Assembly (NCBI RefSeq): GCF_002261265.1
Contig: NZ_NEVK01000008.1
Location: 62,001-126,000, forward strand
Direction: 5' to 3'
DNA length: 64,000 nucleotides
Source of the DNA: Bordetella genomosp. 7
GTDB lineage: Bacteria > Pseudomonadota > Gammaproteobacteria > Burkholderiales > Burkholderiaceae_B
The notes under the pieces are model-generated. The model worked only from the letters and a program-made list of their open reading frames with translations, was not told where the DNA came from and ran no database searches. This document shows, in pieces, positions 43,597 through 52,273 of the stretch. The translations under genes and the position numbers were made by a program. The number at the start of each line of letters is the position of its first letter. Within the stretch, counting starts at the first letter, position 1.

Positions 43597-44460
43597 TCAG
43601 GCCTTTGCCACGCCAAACAGCCCCTGTGGCCGGGTCAGCAGCACCACCACCATGAGCAGGTAGATCATGAACAACGCGTAGTCCGGAAAGTAGGCCTTGC
43701 CGAACGTGTCGATCAGGCCCACCAGCAGGCCCGCGGCCAGCGCGCCGCGCAGGCTGCCCATTCCTCCCACCACTGTGACAATGAACGCGGGAATCAGGAT
43801 CTCGATATCCATGCCCAGGTAGGTTCCCAGGATCGGGCCCGCCACAATGCCGCCTATGGCCGCCAGCGCCGCGCCCAGGGCGAAGATGCCGCCGAACAGC
43901 AGCGGCACGTTGATGCCGATGCCCGCGGCGGTAGCGGCATCGTCGACACCGGCGCGCACCATGGCGCCTATCCGGCTGCGCTCCAGGAACCACCACAGCA
44001 GCGCCGCCACCACGGCGCCGAACAGCACCAGGAACACCCGGTACTTGGGCAGCATCGTGTCGCCCAGCGCAAACACTCCCGCCAGGGCCTCGGGCGGCGC
44101 AATGTTGCGTATGTCCGGCCCCCACAGGTATTTGCAGATATCGCCAAATACAAAAATGAAGCCGAAGGTCAGCAACACCTGGTCCAGGTGCGGCCGGCTG
44201 TACATCGGCCGGATGAAAAGGCGCTCCATCATGACTGCCGCGGCCACCGCCGGCACCCAGCCCACGGCCAGCGCGAACCAGAAGTTGCCCGACCACTGCG
44301 CCAGCGTGAACGCGGTAAACGAACCAATCATGAAGAACGAGCCGTGCGCAAGGTTGACCACGTTCATCAGGCCGAACGTCAACGACAGGCCCGCCGACAT
44401 CATGAACAGCAGCATGCCGAACACCAGGCTGTTCAATAGTTGTGTAATAAGAAAATCCAT
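43597..44460 (-). CDS. livH: Liv-type ABC transporter permease (LivH-like), aromatic operon
   Basis: This is a 287-residue permease. SAGLSLTFGLMNVVNLAHGSFFMIG near residues 22-46 is the LivH signature, and VVGGMGSLRGALAAGLLVG the conserved late segment. ARAGVDDAATAAGIGIN-like sequence is the coupling loop. It follows the binding-protein gene after 64 bases that contain a stable hairpin, so transporter subunits may be made in smaller amounts than the receptor. Confidence 0.9.
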   Translation of the reverse strand: MDFLITQLLNSLVFGMLLFMMSAGLSLTFGLMNVVNLAHGSFFMIGSFTAFTLAQWSGNFWFALAVGWVPAVAAAVMMERLFIRPMYSRPHLDQVLLTFGFIFVFGDICKYLWGPDIRNIAPPEALAGVFALGDTMLPKYRVFLVLFGAVVAALLWWFLERSRIGAMVRAGVDDAATAAGIGINVPLLFGGIFALGAALAAIGGIVAGPILGTYLGMDIEILIPAFIVTVVGGMGSLRGALAAGLLVGLIDTFGKAYFPDYALFMIYLLMVVVLLTRPQGLFGVAKA

Positions 44461-44487
44461 AGCGCCATCGAATACAGACAGGAGGAC

Positions 44488-44507
44488 GCCGGCCCAGCCG
44501 GGCCGGC
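44488..44507 (-). terminator. Intra-operon hairpin between binding protein and LivH
   Basis: GCCGGCCC-AGCC-GGGCCGGC forms an 8-bp perfect stem in the 64-base gap. Such hairpins after receptor genes often stabilise the upstream mRNA or attenuate transcription, giving excess binding protein. No T-tract is seen. Confidence 0.5.
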
Positions 44508-44524
44508 GCGCGGGCCGTGGCCGA

Positions 44525-45745
44525 TCAGGCGGGGCGCTCGGCCGGGTCGGTGATGTTTTCCACGGTGTGGATCACCTTATTGGTAATGCGCCCGTCGATT
44601 TCCGCCACTTCGCGTATATAGATGTTGTGGACAGGGCCCTGGCTCTTGGGATTGAAGCTGAAGGGCCCGCGCGGCGCGGCCAGCTTCACTTCCAGCATGG
44701 CCTTGCGCAGCTTTTCCTTGTCGGATGCGTCGCCGTCTATGGCTTCCAGCGCGGCGTGGATGACGCGCGCCGCCACGTAGCCGTACTCGGAATACACGCT
44801 GGGATACTCGTTGTGCGCCTCGCGGTAGCCGGCCACGAATTTCTTGTTGGCTTCGTTATCCAGCGTATCGGCATAATGCAGCGCGTTGCGCACGCCCAGC
44901 GCCGAGGCGCCCTGCGCCGGCAGAGTGTCGCTGTCCAGCATGAACCCGGAGCCCGTCATGGGCACGGCCTTTTTCAGCCCGTACTCGTCGTATTGCTTGA
45001 CGAAGCGCACGGCGTCGGTACCCGCGTAGAAGCTGAAGGTCGCCGGCGGGTCGATGTTGCGGATGTCGGCAAGATAGGGGCTGAAGTCGTTGTTGCCCAG
45101 CGGCGGGTAGATCTCTTTGATGATCTTGCCGCCCCGCCCGGTGAACCCTGCCTTGAACTCCTTGAGCGACCCGCGGCCGCCCGCGAAGTCCGACGCGCTG
45201 AGCACGATTTCCTTGGTGACGTTGTCGTACACCCATTCGCCCATCGTCGAATGCAGGGGATAGGTGTCGACCGAGCACCGGAAGAAGTACGGCAGGCCGG
45301 TGAACGCCAGGTCTACCAGGCCCGCGCCCGAACAAAGCATGAAGGCCCCGCTCTGGCGCAGGTACTGCACGGCCGCCATGGCGACGTTGCTGGCCTGGAT
45401 ACCCGTGATGATGTCGCAGTTGTCGCTTTGCACCAGCTTGCGCAGTTTCTGCAGGCCAACCTGCGGATTGATCTCGTCGTCTTCGCGTATGACTTCGATC
45501 TTGCGCCCGGCAATGGTGTTGCCGATTTCGTTGAAGTACAGGTTCATGCCGCGTACGTTGGCATTACCCAGCGCCGCAAACACTTTCGAATAGGAGTTCA
45601 GCGCGCCGATCTTCAATGGCTGCCGCGATTGCGCCAGCACTGCCGGCGGCATGCCGCCGAACAGACTGGCCGCGCCCACCGCGCCGACCCCTTTTATAAA
45701 CCCCCGCCGTGTCAGGCCTGATTGTGTGATGTTGTGCTTTTCCAT
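44525..45745 (-). CDS. Liv-type ABC transporter binding protein with Tat signal
   Basis: This is a 406-residue periplasmic type I binding protein. Its N-terminus LTRRGFIKGVGAVGAASLFG carries a twin-arginine motif (R13-R14-G-F-I-K), so export by the Tat pathway is likely, in contrast to the Sec-type receptor at 22389-23558. The mature part opens PLKIGALNSYSKVFAALGNANV with RGMNLYFNEIGNTIAGRKIEVI, the family opening, and GSGFMLDSDTLPAQGASALG lies near the ligand cleft. It is encoded between the oxygenase genes and the permeases. A ring-substituted benzoate-like ligand is inferred from context. Confidence 0.88.
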   Translation of the reverse strand: MEKHNITQSGLTRRGFIKGVGAVGAASLFGGMPPAVLAQSRQPLKIGALNSYSKVFAALGNANVRGMNLYFNEIGNTIAGRKIEVIREDDEINPQVGLQKLRKLVQSDNCDIITGIQASNVAMAAVQYLRQSGAFMLCSGAGLVDLAFTGLPYFFRCSVDTYPLHSTMGEWVYDNVTKEIVLSASDFAGGRGSLKEFKAGFTGRGGKIIKEIYPPLGNNDFSPYLADIRNIDPPATFSFYAGTDAVRFVKQYDEYGLKKAVPMTGSGFMLDSDTLPAQGASALGVRNALHYADTLDNEANKKFVAGYREAHNEYPSVYSEYGYVAARVIHAALEAIDGDASDKEKLRKAMLEVKLAAPRGPFSFNPKSQGPVHNIYIREVAEIDGRITNKVIHTVENITDPAERPA

Positions 45746-45784
45746 GTCTCCATCCTGGCTCTTGGTAGTTAAATGAATAGCCGT

Positions 45785-46849
45785 CTATTGGTCATCTATT
45801 AATCTGACGAGCTGTTTACCCGTGTTTCGCCCCGACAGCAGGCCGATGCAGGCGCCGGGTGCCGCCTCGATGCCCTGGGCGATGGTTTCCTGGTAGCGCA
45901 GCCGGCCTTCGTCGAACAGCGCGCCGAGCTCATCCACCGCCTGGCTCCAGAGGTCGACGTGGTCCCAGACGATGAACCCCTGCGCGCGCAGCCTCGATAT
46001 CAGCAGGTAACCATGCGCTGCAAGGTGGTTGGGCGCCTGCCCGTAACGCGCAATCATTCCGCACAGCGCAATGCGCCCGTGCAGGTTCATGCGCGGCAGT
46101 ATGGCGTCCAGCACCCACCCGTTCACATTGTCGAAACAGGCGTCGAAGCCTTCGGGTGCGCAACGTGCCAGCGCGTCGCCCAGCGCCTGGCCCGACTGTT
46201 CCTGCTTGTAATCGACGCAGGCGTCCGCACCCAGCACCTGGGTGACGTAGGCGCACTTGGCCGCGCCGCCAGCGATGCCCACCACGCGGCAGCCGCGCGC
46301 CTTGGCCAATTGAACGGCAACGCCTCCCACGGCGCCCGCCGCGGCGCTGACCACCACCGTCGAGCCGTGCTCGGGCCGGCAGATCTGCGTCATGCCATAC
46401 CAGGCCGTAACCCCCGTCATGCCCAGCGCCCCCAGGTAAGCCTGCAGCGGCGCGCGCGAGGTGTCTGCGCGCCGCAGGCCCTGGCCATCCGAAACCGCCT
46501 GCTCCTGCCACCCCAGCGGGCCGACGACGTATTCGCCCACCGCGAACCCGGGGTGCCGCGATTCCACCACCTGCCCGGCCGTCTCGCCCGGCATGATCTC
46601 GCCGATGCCGGTGCTGGCCGCATAGGAACGCGATTCATACATGCGTCCCACCATGTAGGGGTCGATGGACAGATAGTGGTTGCGCACACGCACCTGCCCC
46701 GCATCCAGTGCCGGCGCGGCGCTCTGCTCTACCCTGAAGTTGTCGGGCTGTGGAAGGCCGGCCGGCCGCGACGCCAGCACCACCCGCGTGTAGGTCGCGG
46801 GCCAGCTGGCGCCGGCCTGGGCCGGGGTAGGCGCCTGGCTATGTTGCAT
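45785..46849 (-). CDS. Zinc-independent NADP-dependent MDR oxidoreductase
   Basis: This is a 354-residue medium-chain reductase of the leukotriene-B4 dehydrogenase/CurA type. HYLSIDPYMVGRMYES matches the family's substrate-binding opening, VVVSAAAGAVGGVAVQLAKARG is the NADP motif (AAxGxxG) near residue 155, and CFDNVNGWVLDAILPRMNLHGRIALCG is the conserved FDNVGG-type segment. No zinc ligands are seen. The ATG at 46849 shares bases with the oxygenase stop (TGATG). Such enzymes reduce alpha,beta-unsaturated ketones or quinones, so it may act on a ring-cleavage or side-chain intermediate. Confidence 0.87.
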   Translation of the reverse strand: MQHSQAPTPAQAGASWPATYTRVVLASRPAGLPQPDNFRVEQSAAPALDAGQVRVRNHYLSIDPYMVGRMYESRSYAASTGIGEIMPGETAGQVVESRHPGFAVGEYVVGPLGWQEQAVSDGQGLRRADTSRAPLQAYLGALGMTGVTAWYGMTQICRPEHGSTVVVSAAAGAVGGVAVQLAKARGCRVVGIAGGAAKCAYVTQVLGADACVDYKQEQSGQALGDALARCAPEGFDACFDNVNGWVLDAILPRMNLHGRIALCGMIARYGQAPNHLAAHGYLLISRLRAQGFIVWDHVDLWSQAVDELGALFDEGRLRYQETIAQGIEAAPGACIGLLSGRNTGKQLVRLIDDQ

Positions 46850-48087
46850 CACAACCCCATCGCCGCGCGGTAGTGTTTATAGAAGGCGCGTATCAGCACC
46901 TCGGTGACCATGTGGTCTTGTTTTTCCACATCTTTGCCCCCCATTTCCACCACGGCGGCGCGGTGCCCGTAATGGTGAGCGCCCAACTGCGATTCGCTGA
47001 GCACCTCGCCGTCTTCCATGGCGACAAAGCCGGCCGGCCCATACAGGTTGGCGTGCCGCACGCGCAGGCGGGTCATTTCATCGTCGTCGTCCTCGTATCC
47101 GAAGAAGGTCCAGGCCAGCTCGAACGATCCGGTGCCCTTGGGAATGACATGCCGCATGCCAAAGGTATTGGCCTGCTGGTGCACCACCACGGTGGGGAAA
47201 TGCGTAATGGCCACGACTTTGCCGTCTTCGAACTCCGTACGCGGCGTCACCGTGTCGCGGTCGTGCAGTTCCAGTTCTTCCTTGAAACGCGCGATCTCGG
47301 CGGCGGCCTCGTTGCGCTTCTTGCCTACGTTGCGCGACACCATGATGCTGTGGCCTTCGCCGGTGGGAATGCTTTCCGACTGCGTGTCGGCGCGCCACAG
47401 GCCGAACGTAATAAGGAACGAGTGCAGCAGTGTCGCGTGATACGGGTCTTTCAGGTTTTCGAAGTAAAGCTTCCAGTTGCTGGCGATACGCTGGCGGTTG
47501 TATCCCAGCAGCTTGAGCTTCTTTCCGGGAAACTGGCGCCGCAGGCCGGCCATGACCTCTTCGCCGCAGTACTCTTCAAACGGCATCGGGTTTTCGTGAA
47601 AGCTGGCCCATATCGACCCGCCTTCAACATGCACGCGCAGTTGCTTCAGGCCGTGGTCGGCGTTGTCGAAATCGGCCGGCATGCCGCCCTGGCGCATCAT
47701 GCCCCGCTTCAGGGGAACACCCTGGAGCTTGCCGTCCAGCGCGAAGTTCCATTGGTGATACGGACAGGTAAACGACTCTTCCTTGCCCTTGTTCTTCCAG
47801 CACACCCGGGCGCCGCGGTGCGCGCAGCGGTTTTCCCACACGTGAATCTGGTCGTTGTCGCCGCGCACCACCACGACCTGCCGCTCGCCTATCCAGCTGC
47901 GCTTGTACGACCCGCGCTCGGGCACTTCGCATTCCAGGGCCACGTAGTTCCAGCCGGGGCCATAAAAGAACGTGTCCAGCTCTTGCTGATAGATGGCAGG
48001 GTCGGAATAAACCCAGTACGGCACGCGCGTCCAGCCGGCGTCCGGCCAACGGCGGTCTGCCAGAGCCACAGTACTTTCCTGTTGCAT
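46849..48087 (-). CDS. Rieske ring-hydroxylating oxygenase, alpha subunit
   Basis: This is the 412-residue terminal oxygenase catalytic subunit. The Rieske cluster ligands are C88-x-H90 and C108-x2-H111 (ENRCAHRGARVC; FTCPYHQWNF). The mononuclear iron site is in NWKLYFENLKDPYHATLLHSF near residues 200-220, where the bridging aspartate and two histidines are intact. Length and motifs resemble the salicylate 5-hydroxylase, anthranilate and terephthalate dioxygenase large subunits. The ATG at 48087 (MQQESTVAL) fits this; the longer frame is not coding. With the beta subunit 17 bases upstream and a gentisate-type cupin in the operon, 5-hydroxylation of a salicylate-like acid is a good guess. Confidence 0.9.
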   Translation of the reverse strand: MQQESTVALADRRWPDAGWTRVPYWVYSDPAIYQQELDTFFYGPGWNYVALECEVPERGSYKRSWIGERQVVVVRGDNDQIHVWENRCAHRGARVCWKNKGKEESFTCPYHQWNFALDGKLQGVPLKRGMMRQGGMPADFDNADHGLKQLRVHVEGGSIWASFHENPMPFEEYCGEEVMAGLRRQFPGKKLKLLGYNRQRIASNWKLYFENLKDPYHATLLHSFLITFGLWRADTQSESIPTGEGHSIMVSRNVGKKRNEAAAEIARFKEELELHDRDTVTPRTEFEDGKVVAITHFPTVVVHQQANTFGMRHVIPKGTGSFELAWTFFGYEDDDDEMTRLRVRHANLYGPAGFVAMEDGEVLSESQLGAHHYGHRAAVVEMGGKDVEKQDHMVTEVLIRAFYKHYRAAMGL

Positions 48088-48104
48088 TTTCGGTCTCCTA
48101 GGCC

Positions 48105-48623
48105 TTAGACGGGTACGATCAGCGAGCGGGTGACGTGGTGGTTGTCGAACACCGCCAGCCGCTGCCTGAACTTCAGCCCGTCGCCGTCTCGCACCAGCAC
48201 GTCCAGGTATTCGCCCACCAGGAATATCGTCGGGTCCATGTCCGACATGGCTTCGGTAATCAGGAAGTTGGCCCGGGCGTGAATGCCGTCTTTTTCCACT
48301 GCCGTCACGCGAACGCCGCTGATGAAATGTCGCCATACGCGCGGCACGTATACCTGTGTTTCGCGCAGTGCTATCACCCTGTCGCGCACCATGCCGATGC
48401 CGTCGCAATAGATCGTGGCCTGTGGCAGGTCTTCGGCGTAGTTCTCGCGCGACACCACCTGGTACAGGCAATCTTCCACGAAGTGGTCGGGAAAACTTTC
48501 CACGTCGTCTTCGTCCAGCTGCGCCGCGACCACATCGTAGAAGCGGCGGATCTGGTTCTCGAGTTCATACAGTTCGCTGCCGGCAGGCAGGCTTGCGTGC
48601 AAAGGCGCTATACGATTGAGCAT
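48105..48623 (-). CDS. Rieske ring-hydroxylating oxygenase, beta subunit
   Basis: This is a 172-residue small subunit with the NTF2-like fold. The opening ELENQIRRFYDVVAAQLDEDDVES, then EDCLYQVVSRENYAEDLPQATIYCDG with IGMVRDRVIALRETQVYVPR, is characteristic of the benzoate, salicylate and terephthalate group of beta subunits. The terminal RQRLAVFDNHHVTRSLIVPV completes it. ATG 48623 lies 5 bases after the cupin stop. It supports the alpha3beta3 structure and has no redox centre. A much longer frame exists on the same strand but only this part is family-like. Confidence 0.88.
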   Translation of the reverse strand: MLNRIAPLHASLPAGSELYELENQIRRFYDVVAAQLDEDDVESFPDHFVEDCLYQVVSRENYAEDLPQATIYCDGIGMVRDRVIALRETQVYVPRVWRHFISGVRVTAVEKDGIHARANFLITEAMSDMDPTIFLVGEYLDVLVRDGDGLKFRQRLAVFDNHHVTRSLIVPV

Positions 48624-48628
48624 GACTG

Positions 48629-49732
48629 TTACCCCGCTACGGCGGCCAGGTTGGTCTGCACGCCCGACTCCGATCCCAGCTTGAGAATCGGCGACTTCAG
48701 GGTTTCCTGCCACAGCAGCGATTCCATCGCGATGTGCAGCGGATGGTCCTGGATGGTAAGCGCGACAAAGCCGTTTTCGCGCGACGCATGGTTGTGCACC
48801 GACCAGCCGGGCGCCGAGAAGTGCAGGTCGCCTTCCTGCCACTGGATGCGTTCGCCATTGACCGCGCTTTTGCCGTGCCCCCACATGATGTAGTTGATGG
48901 CGGCCGAGGTGTGGCGGTGCGGCATATCCACCTTGCCCGGCGGCAGCTTGGCGATGGTGGCAAAGAAACTGTGCGACGTGCCGATGCGGCGTTCGGTGGC
49001 CGGGTTGTACAACACGTACAAGTGGCGGCCGGTGTAGCGCAGGTCCATGCCGTACACGATTTCCAGGTGCGGCGCGACTTCTTTCCAGGGCCAGTGCAGC
49101 ATGCGCGAATCGACCTTCTCGATATCCACCAGCCATTCGTAGCCCAGCATCTGGGCGCCGTCGCTGCCGATAATGATGGGCCTGGCGGCGTCGCGCGCGC
49201 TGTGGACCGCGCCGCCCGCCGACTCGGCCGCTGCGCCTTGCGGGCGCGGAATCGATTCGGAGCCGTCTTCGACGTAGTGAACTTCCAGGCGTTCGAGCAA
49301 TGGCGCATTGCTGTACGACAGCCTGACGAACAGGTCGTTGCCGTCATTGCGATACCGCACCGGCTGCAGGGCCGGCGTGTTCCAGACGTCGAACTTTTCG
49401 ACCTGGAACGTCTTGCCGCCGCTTTCAACGGTGCCGGTGCCGCGGATGCACATGTCCACGTGGCTGGAATTGCGCAACGCCGCCACGGTTTCTTCGCCGG
49501 GCTTGAGCACGACGATATGCACGTCGATACCGGGCGCGAAGGCGGGCACGGGGCCTTTATTCTGCGGATGATTCACCGCGGCCGCGCGACGCCCGTCCGA
49601 CGGGCGGGCGATATCCGCCAGCCGCTCGATTTCCTGGTCGATGCGCGCCTTGGGCAGCACCACCGTGGACCACCGCTCTTGCTGCCGGGGCCCCTGGCCG
49701 CTTACGTCTACGAGCGTAATGTCGGACTGCAT
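48629..49732 (-). CDS. Gentisate 1,2-dioxygenase-like bicupin
   Basis: This 367-residue two-domain cupin probably opens a hydroxylated ring with Fe(II) and O2. The second cupin carries MPHRHTSAAINYIMWGHGKS near residue 270, with the metal histidines H-x-H, and SAPGWSVHNHASRENG, the C-terminal histidine motif typical of gentisate and salicylate 1,2-dioxygenases. The first cupin (residues about 85-150; SHVDMCIRGTGTV) has lost most metal ligands, as in the family. It lies 5 bases upstream of the beta-subunit gene. The product of gentisate cleavage would be maleylpyruvate. Amino- or chloro-gentisate analogues are also possible. Confidence 0.82.
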   Translation of the reverse strand: MQSDITLVDVSGQGPRQQERWSTVVLPKARIDQEIERLADIARPSDGRRAAAVNHPQNKGPVPAFAPGIDVHIVVLKPGEETVAALRNSSHVDMCIRGTGTVESGGKTFQVEKFDVWNTPALQPVRYRNDGNDLFVRLSYSNAPLLERLEVHYVEDGSESIPRPQGAAAESAGGAVHSARDAARPIIIGSDGAQMLGYEWLVDIEKVDSRMLHWPWKEVAPHLEIVYGMDLRYTGRHLYVLYNPATERRIGTSHSFFATIAKLPPGKVDMPHRHTSAAINYIMWGHGKSAVNGERIQWQEGDLHFSAPGWSVHNHASRENGFVALTIQDHPLHIAMESLLWQETLKSPILKLGSESGVQTNLAAVAG

Positions 49733-49753
49733 CGTTGTCTCCTCTGAACCTGT

Positions 49754-50761
49754 TTAAGTAGCTTGCGCCGTCTGGGCGGAAGACCACCGCAGCCTGGCGC
49801 CGGTAGTTAATGGAATTTCCTGCCCGATGCCGGCCTCGCGGGCCCGGCGGTAGGCCAGCGCCGCCACCGATAAGTCCGATATTCCCATGCCCATCGACTT
49901 GAACAAGGTGATATCGGCGTCGCCGGGACGGCGTTCGCCTTTGGCAATGAGTTCGCCCAACGGGCGCACACGGCCCCAGTCTCCGTCGCCGAACTGGTCG
50001 ATGAATTCGCGCGAGGCCTTGCGGGTGTTGGCGACGTCGTCAACGGCGATCATGTTCGCACGCTTGAATACGTCCTGGTGGAACTCCGCGTTGGCCGGCA
50101 GAATAGCCCCCACCGCGTTCAAATGCGCGCCGCGCGCGAGCATGTCCGCGTGCAGGAAGGGCGTGGTGGCGCGTGTCACCGTGGTAACCAGCGGAGCGTC
50201 CCGCAGCGCCTGTTCCAGGGTGGGTTCTTCAATGACTTCCATGGAAAACTGCTGGCGTACCTGTTCGCAGAAAGCGCGCCGCTTGTCTGCGGTGGGGCTC
50301 CAGATACGCAGCCGCTTCAGCGGGCGTACCAGGTTTACCGCCGCCACCTGGGCCAGCGCCTGGCGGCCCGATCCCACCATGGCCATTTCGTCGACGCCTT
50401 CCGGCGCCATCCACCTGGTGCCCAGGCCAGTCATCGCCGATGTGCGCAACTGGCCCAGCACGTTGGCTTCCATGAACGCCAGCAGGCGGCCTTCGTGCGA
50501 GTCGAACAGCACGAACATGGCCTTGGCGCCGCGTGGCGTGTTGATCCAGTTCTTGTAGCCGCATACGTGCGCTTCGGTCAGCGCCGACCCCAGCGAATGC
50601 ATGGACGAAGCGGCGTCGATGGTGCCCAGCGCCTTGGGAATATTGAATCCCTTGCCCTCACCCAGCGAGCGCATGCCCACTTCGAGCTCGTCGATGATGT
50701 CGTTGAGGCTGACCAGCGACGCAACGTCCTGTTCACTAAGCCAGATGGCGGATTGATGCAT
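49754..50761 (-). CDS. Ornithine cyclodeaminase / mu-crystallin family protein
   Basis: This is a 335-residue NAD(P)-binding protein of the OCD/mu-crystallin family. Conserved features are the lysine in HVCGYKNWINTPRG, the LRTSAMTGLGTRWM segment with its arginine, the Rossmann loop EMAMVGSGRQALAQVAAV near residue 130, and the aspartates in MIAVDDVANTRKASREF. Members include imine reductases, ketimine reductases, amino-acid dehydrogenases and cyclodeaminases. Finding one between a ring-cleavage cupin and a FAH hydrolase is unusual and suggests that a nitrogen-bearing intermediate may be processed. ATG 50761 is the family start; the frame extends farther upstream but without homology. Confidence 0.87.
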   Translation of the reverse strand: MHQSAIWLSEQDVASLVSLNDIIDELEVGMRSLGEGKGFNIPKALGTIDAASSMHSLGSALTEAHVCGYKNWINTPRGAKAMFVLFDSHEGRLLAFMEANVLGQLRTSAMTGLGTRWMAPEGVDEMAMVGSGRQALAQVAAVNLVRPLKRLRIWSPTADKRRAFCEQVRQQFSMEVIEEPTLEQALRDAPLVTTVTRATTPFLHADMLARGAHLNAVGAILPANAEFHQDVFKRANMIAVDDVANTRKASREFIDQFGDGDWGRVRPLGELIAKGERRPGDADITLFKSMGMGISDLSVAALAYRRAREAGIGQEIPLTTGARLRWSSAQTAQAT

Positions 50762-50774
50762 GGATAACCCTCGG

Positions 50775-51638
50775 TCAGGTGGCCTGTGCCACGGAATTGC
50801 GCAGTACGCCGACACCCGAGATATCGACCTCGAATACGTCGCCGGGCCGCAGGTAGCGCGGCGGCTTGCGAGTAAAGCCGACGCCCGCGGGGGTGCCGGT
50901 GGCGATGACGTCGCCCGGCATGAGTTCGGTAAAGGTCGACAGGTAGGCGATGACCTGCGCAACCGTAAAGATCATGTTCTTGCCCAGGTCGTCCTGCATG
51001 GTTTCGCCGTTCAGGCGTCCGATGATGCGCATCTGCTCTACCGGCCCGGCCTCGTCGGGCGTGACCAGGTACGGGCCAAGCGCCCCCGAACGCACGAAGT
51101 TCTTGCCGGGCGTGGCCTGGTTGGAATGGCGCTGCCAGTCGCGCACCGAGTTCTCGGCCATGCAGGTGTAGCCCGCCACGCAATCCATGGCCTGCTCTTC
51201 TGTCACCTCGTAGGCTCGGCGGCCGATCACCACCGCCAGCTCGGCCTCGTAGTCGAATTGCTCCGACACCTTGGGCCGCAGCACGGGCTGTTCGTGACCG
51301 GCCAGCGACGATCCGAAACGCACGAATATGGATGGCTTGCCCGGCACGGCCATGCCCGCTTCTTCGGCATGCAGGAAGTAGTTCAGCCCCACGCACAGGA
51401 TCTTTTCCGGGTCGGGAATGGGGGGCAGCAGCCGCACTTCGCTTTCCGCCACGCCGTCTTGCGCATCCAGCGCGGCGCGGGCGCGCCTGCCCAGGCCGTC
51501 TATCCCCTCCAGGGCCAGCGCGTGGCGCAGGCTCGGAGCCTGTGCCGTCGTAAGCCGCACGATCCGGCCGTCGGCCAGGACGCCGTAGTCTGCCGCCGCG
51601 TCCGAGCCCTGCGTCGCCTGATAACTGACGAATTTCAC
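50775..51638 (-). CDS. Fumarylacetoacetate hydrolase family protein (fumarylpyruvate hydrolase-like)
   Basis: This 287-residue enzyme should hydrolyse a C-C bond of a ring-cleavage product such as fumarylpyruvate. The metal site is in FDYEAELAVVIGRRAYEVTEEQ, and CVAGYTCMAENSVRDWQRHSN is the conserved catalytic loop. MTPGDVIATGTPAGVGFTRKP-like sequence near the C-terminus completes the family pattern (here MPGDVIATGTPAGVG). The best start is a GTG at 51638 with GGAG 6 bases upstream; the frame also begins at TTG 51650. It follows the ferredoxin gene after 136 bases, which may hold a second promoter. Maleylpyruvate isomerase is not encoded here, so direct hydrolysis or an isomerase elsewhere is required. 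Confidence 0.87.
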   Translation of the reverse strand: MKFVSYQATQGSDAAADYGVLADGRIVRLTTAQAPSLRHALALEGIDGLGRRARAALDAQDGVAESEVRLLPPIPDPEKILCVGLNYFLHAEEAGMAVPGKPSIFVRFGSSLAGHEQPVLRPKVSEQFDYEAELAVVIGRRAYEVTEEQAMDCVAGYTCMAENSVRDWQRHSNQATPGKNFVRSGALGPYLVTPDEAGPVEQMRIIGRLNGETMQDDLGKNMIFTVAQVIAYLSTFTELMPGDVIATGTPAGVGFTRKPPRYLRPGDVFEVDISGVGVLRNSVAQAT

Positions 51639-51774
51639 TACTGTCTCCAAGTTGCATGCGAGTTCTTGTCGACTCGCTGTCTATTTATGTATGTGTCGCG
51701 TCGAGTATGTCGCACCCCTGCCGCCCCAACAACGAGCGGCCAGGAAAAGCAATTGTTCCGATCCGTTTAAAAGA

Positions 51775-52089
51775 TCAGTCGATGCCTATCGAAATGCGGC
51801 CATCGACGAGCTTGACGGGGTAGGTGCGCACGTCGGTGGTCAGGGGCGCGCACAACGCCCGTCCGTCGCGGATATCGAACCGCCCCTGGTGCAGCGGGCA
51901 TTCGATCTCGTAGCCTTCCAGGTAGCCATCGCACAGCCGGGCGTTGCCGTGGGTGCACAGGTTGTCGGTGGCATAGATTTCTTCGCCCACCCGATACAAG
52001 GCCAGCTCTTTGCCGGCGACCACGACCGATGATGGATATTCCTCTCCCACGTCATCGACGGGGCCCGCGTCCAGCCACTGCTCGCTCAT
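51775..52089 (-). CDS. Rieske [2Fe-2S] ferredoxin
   Basis: This 104-residue electron carrier serves the ring-hydroxylating oxygenase. The cluster ligands are clear: [12 protein letters not shown] gives C-x-H and [15 protein letters not shown] gives C-x2-H. The ATG at 52089 has GGAG 9 bases upstream; another ATG lies at 52104. Size and sequence resemble NagAb and BphA3-type ferredoxins. It is the first gene of the long minus-strand aromatic operon. With the GR-type reductase at 39137-40366 and alpha/beta subunits at 46849-48623, it makes a three-component oxygenase. Confidence 0.9.
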   Translation of the reverse strand: MSEQWLDAGPVDDVGEEYPSSVVVAGKELALYRVGEEIYATDNLCTHGNARLCDGYLEGYEIECPLHQGRFDIRDGRALCAPLTTDVRTYPVKLVDGRISIGID

Positions 52090-52177
52090 GCGCTTTGTCT
52101 CCATAAGCCATTTTTTGTTGGCGCTATGTTGGCCTGCGGCAAGCAAGCCGGCAAGGCACGCGACGTAACAACACCTG

Positions 52178-52189
52178 TTCCATTTGGAA
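52178..52189. promoter_or_regulatory. Inverted repeat upstream of aromatic operon
   Basis: TTCC-ATTT-GGAA lies in the divergent region between the ferredoxin gene (minus) and the DMT transporter (plus), 89 bases ahead of the ferredoxin start. Flanking CCTG and AAGGCAGG extend partial symmetry. It is a candidate regulator site; the binding protein is not identified. Confidence 0.4.
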
Positions 52190-52273
52190 TAAGGCAGGCG
52201 TGGGCCGCGGTGGGATAATCCTGGCAAAAATCATATTGCCGCTGCCGCACGACGGCCGGAAACGAGGAGACAA

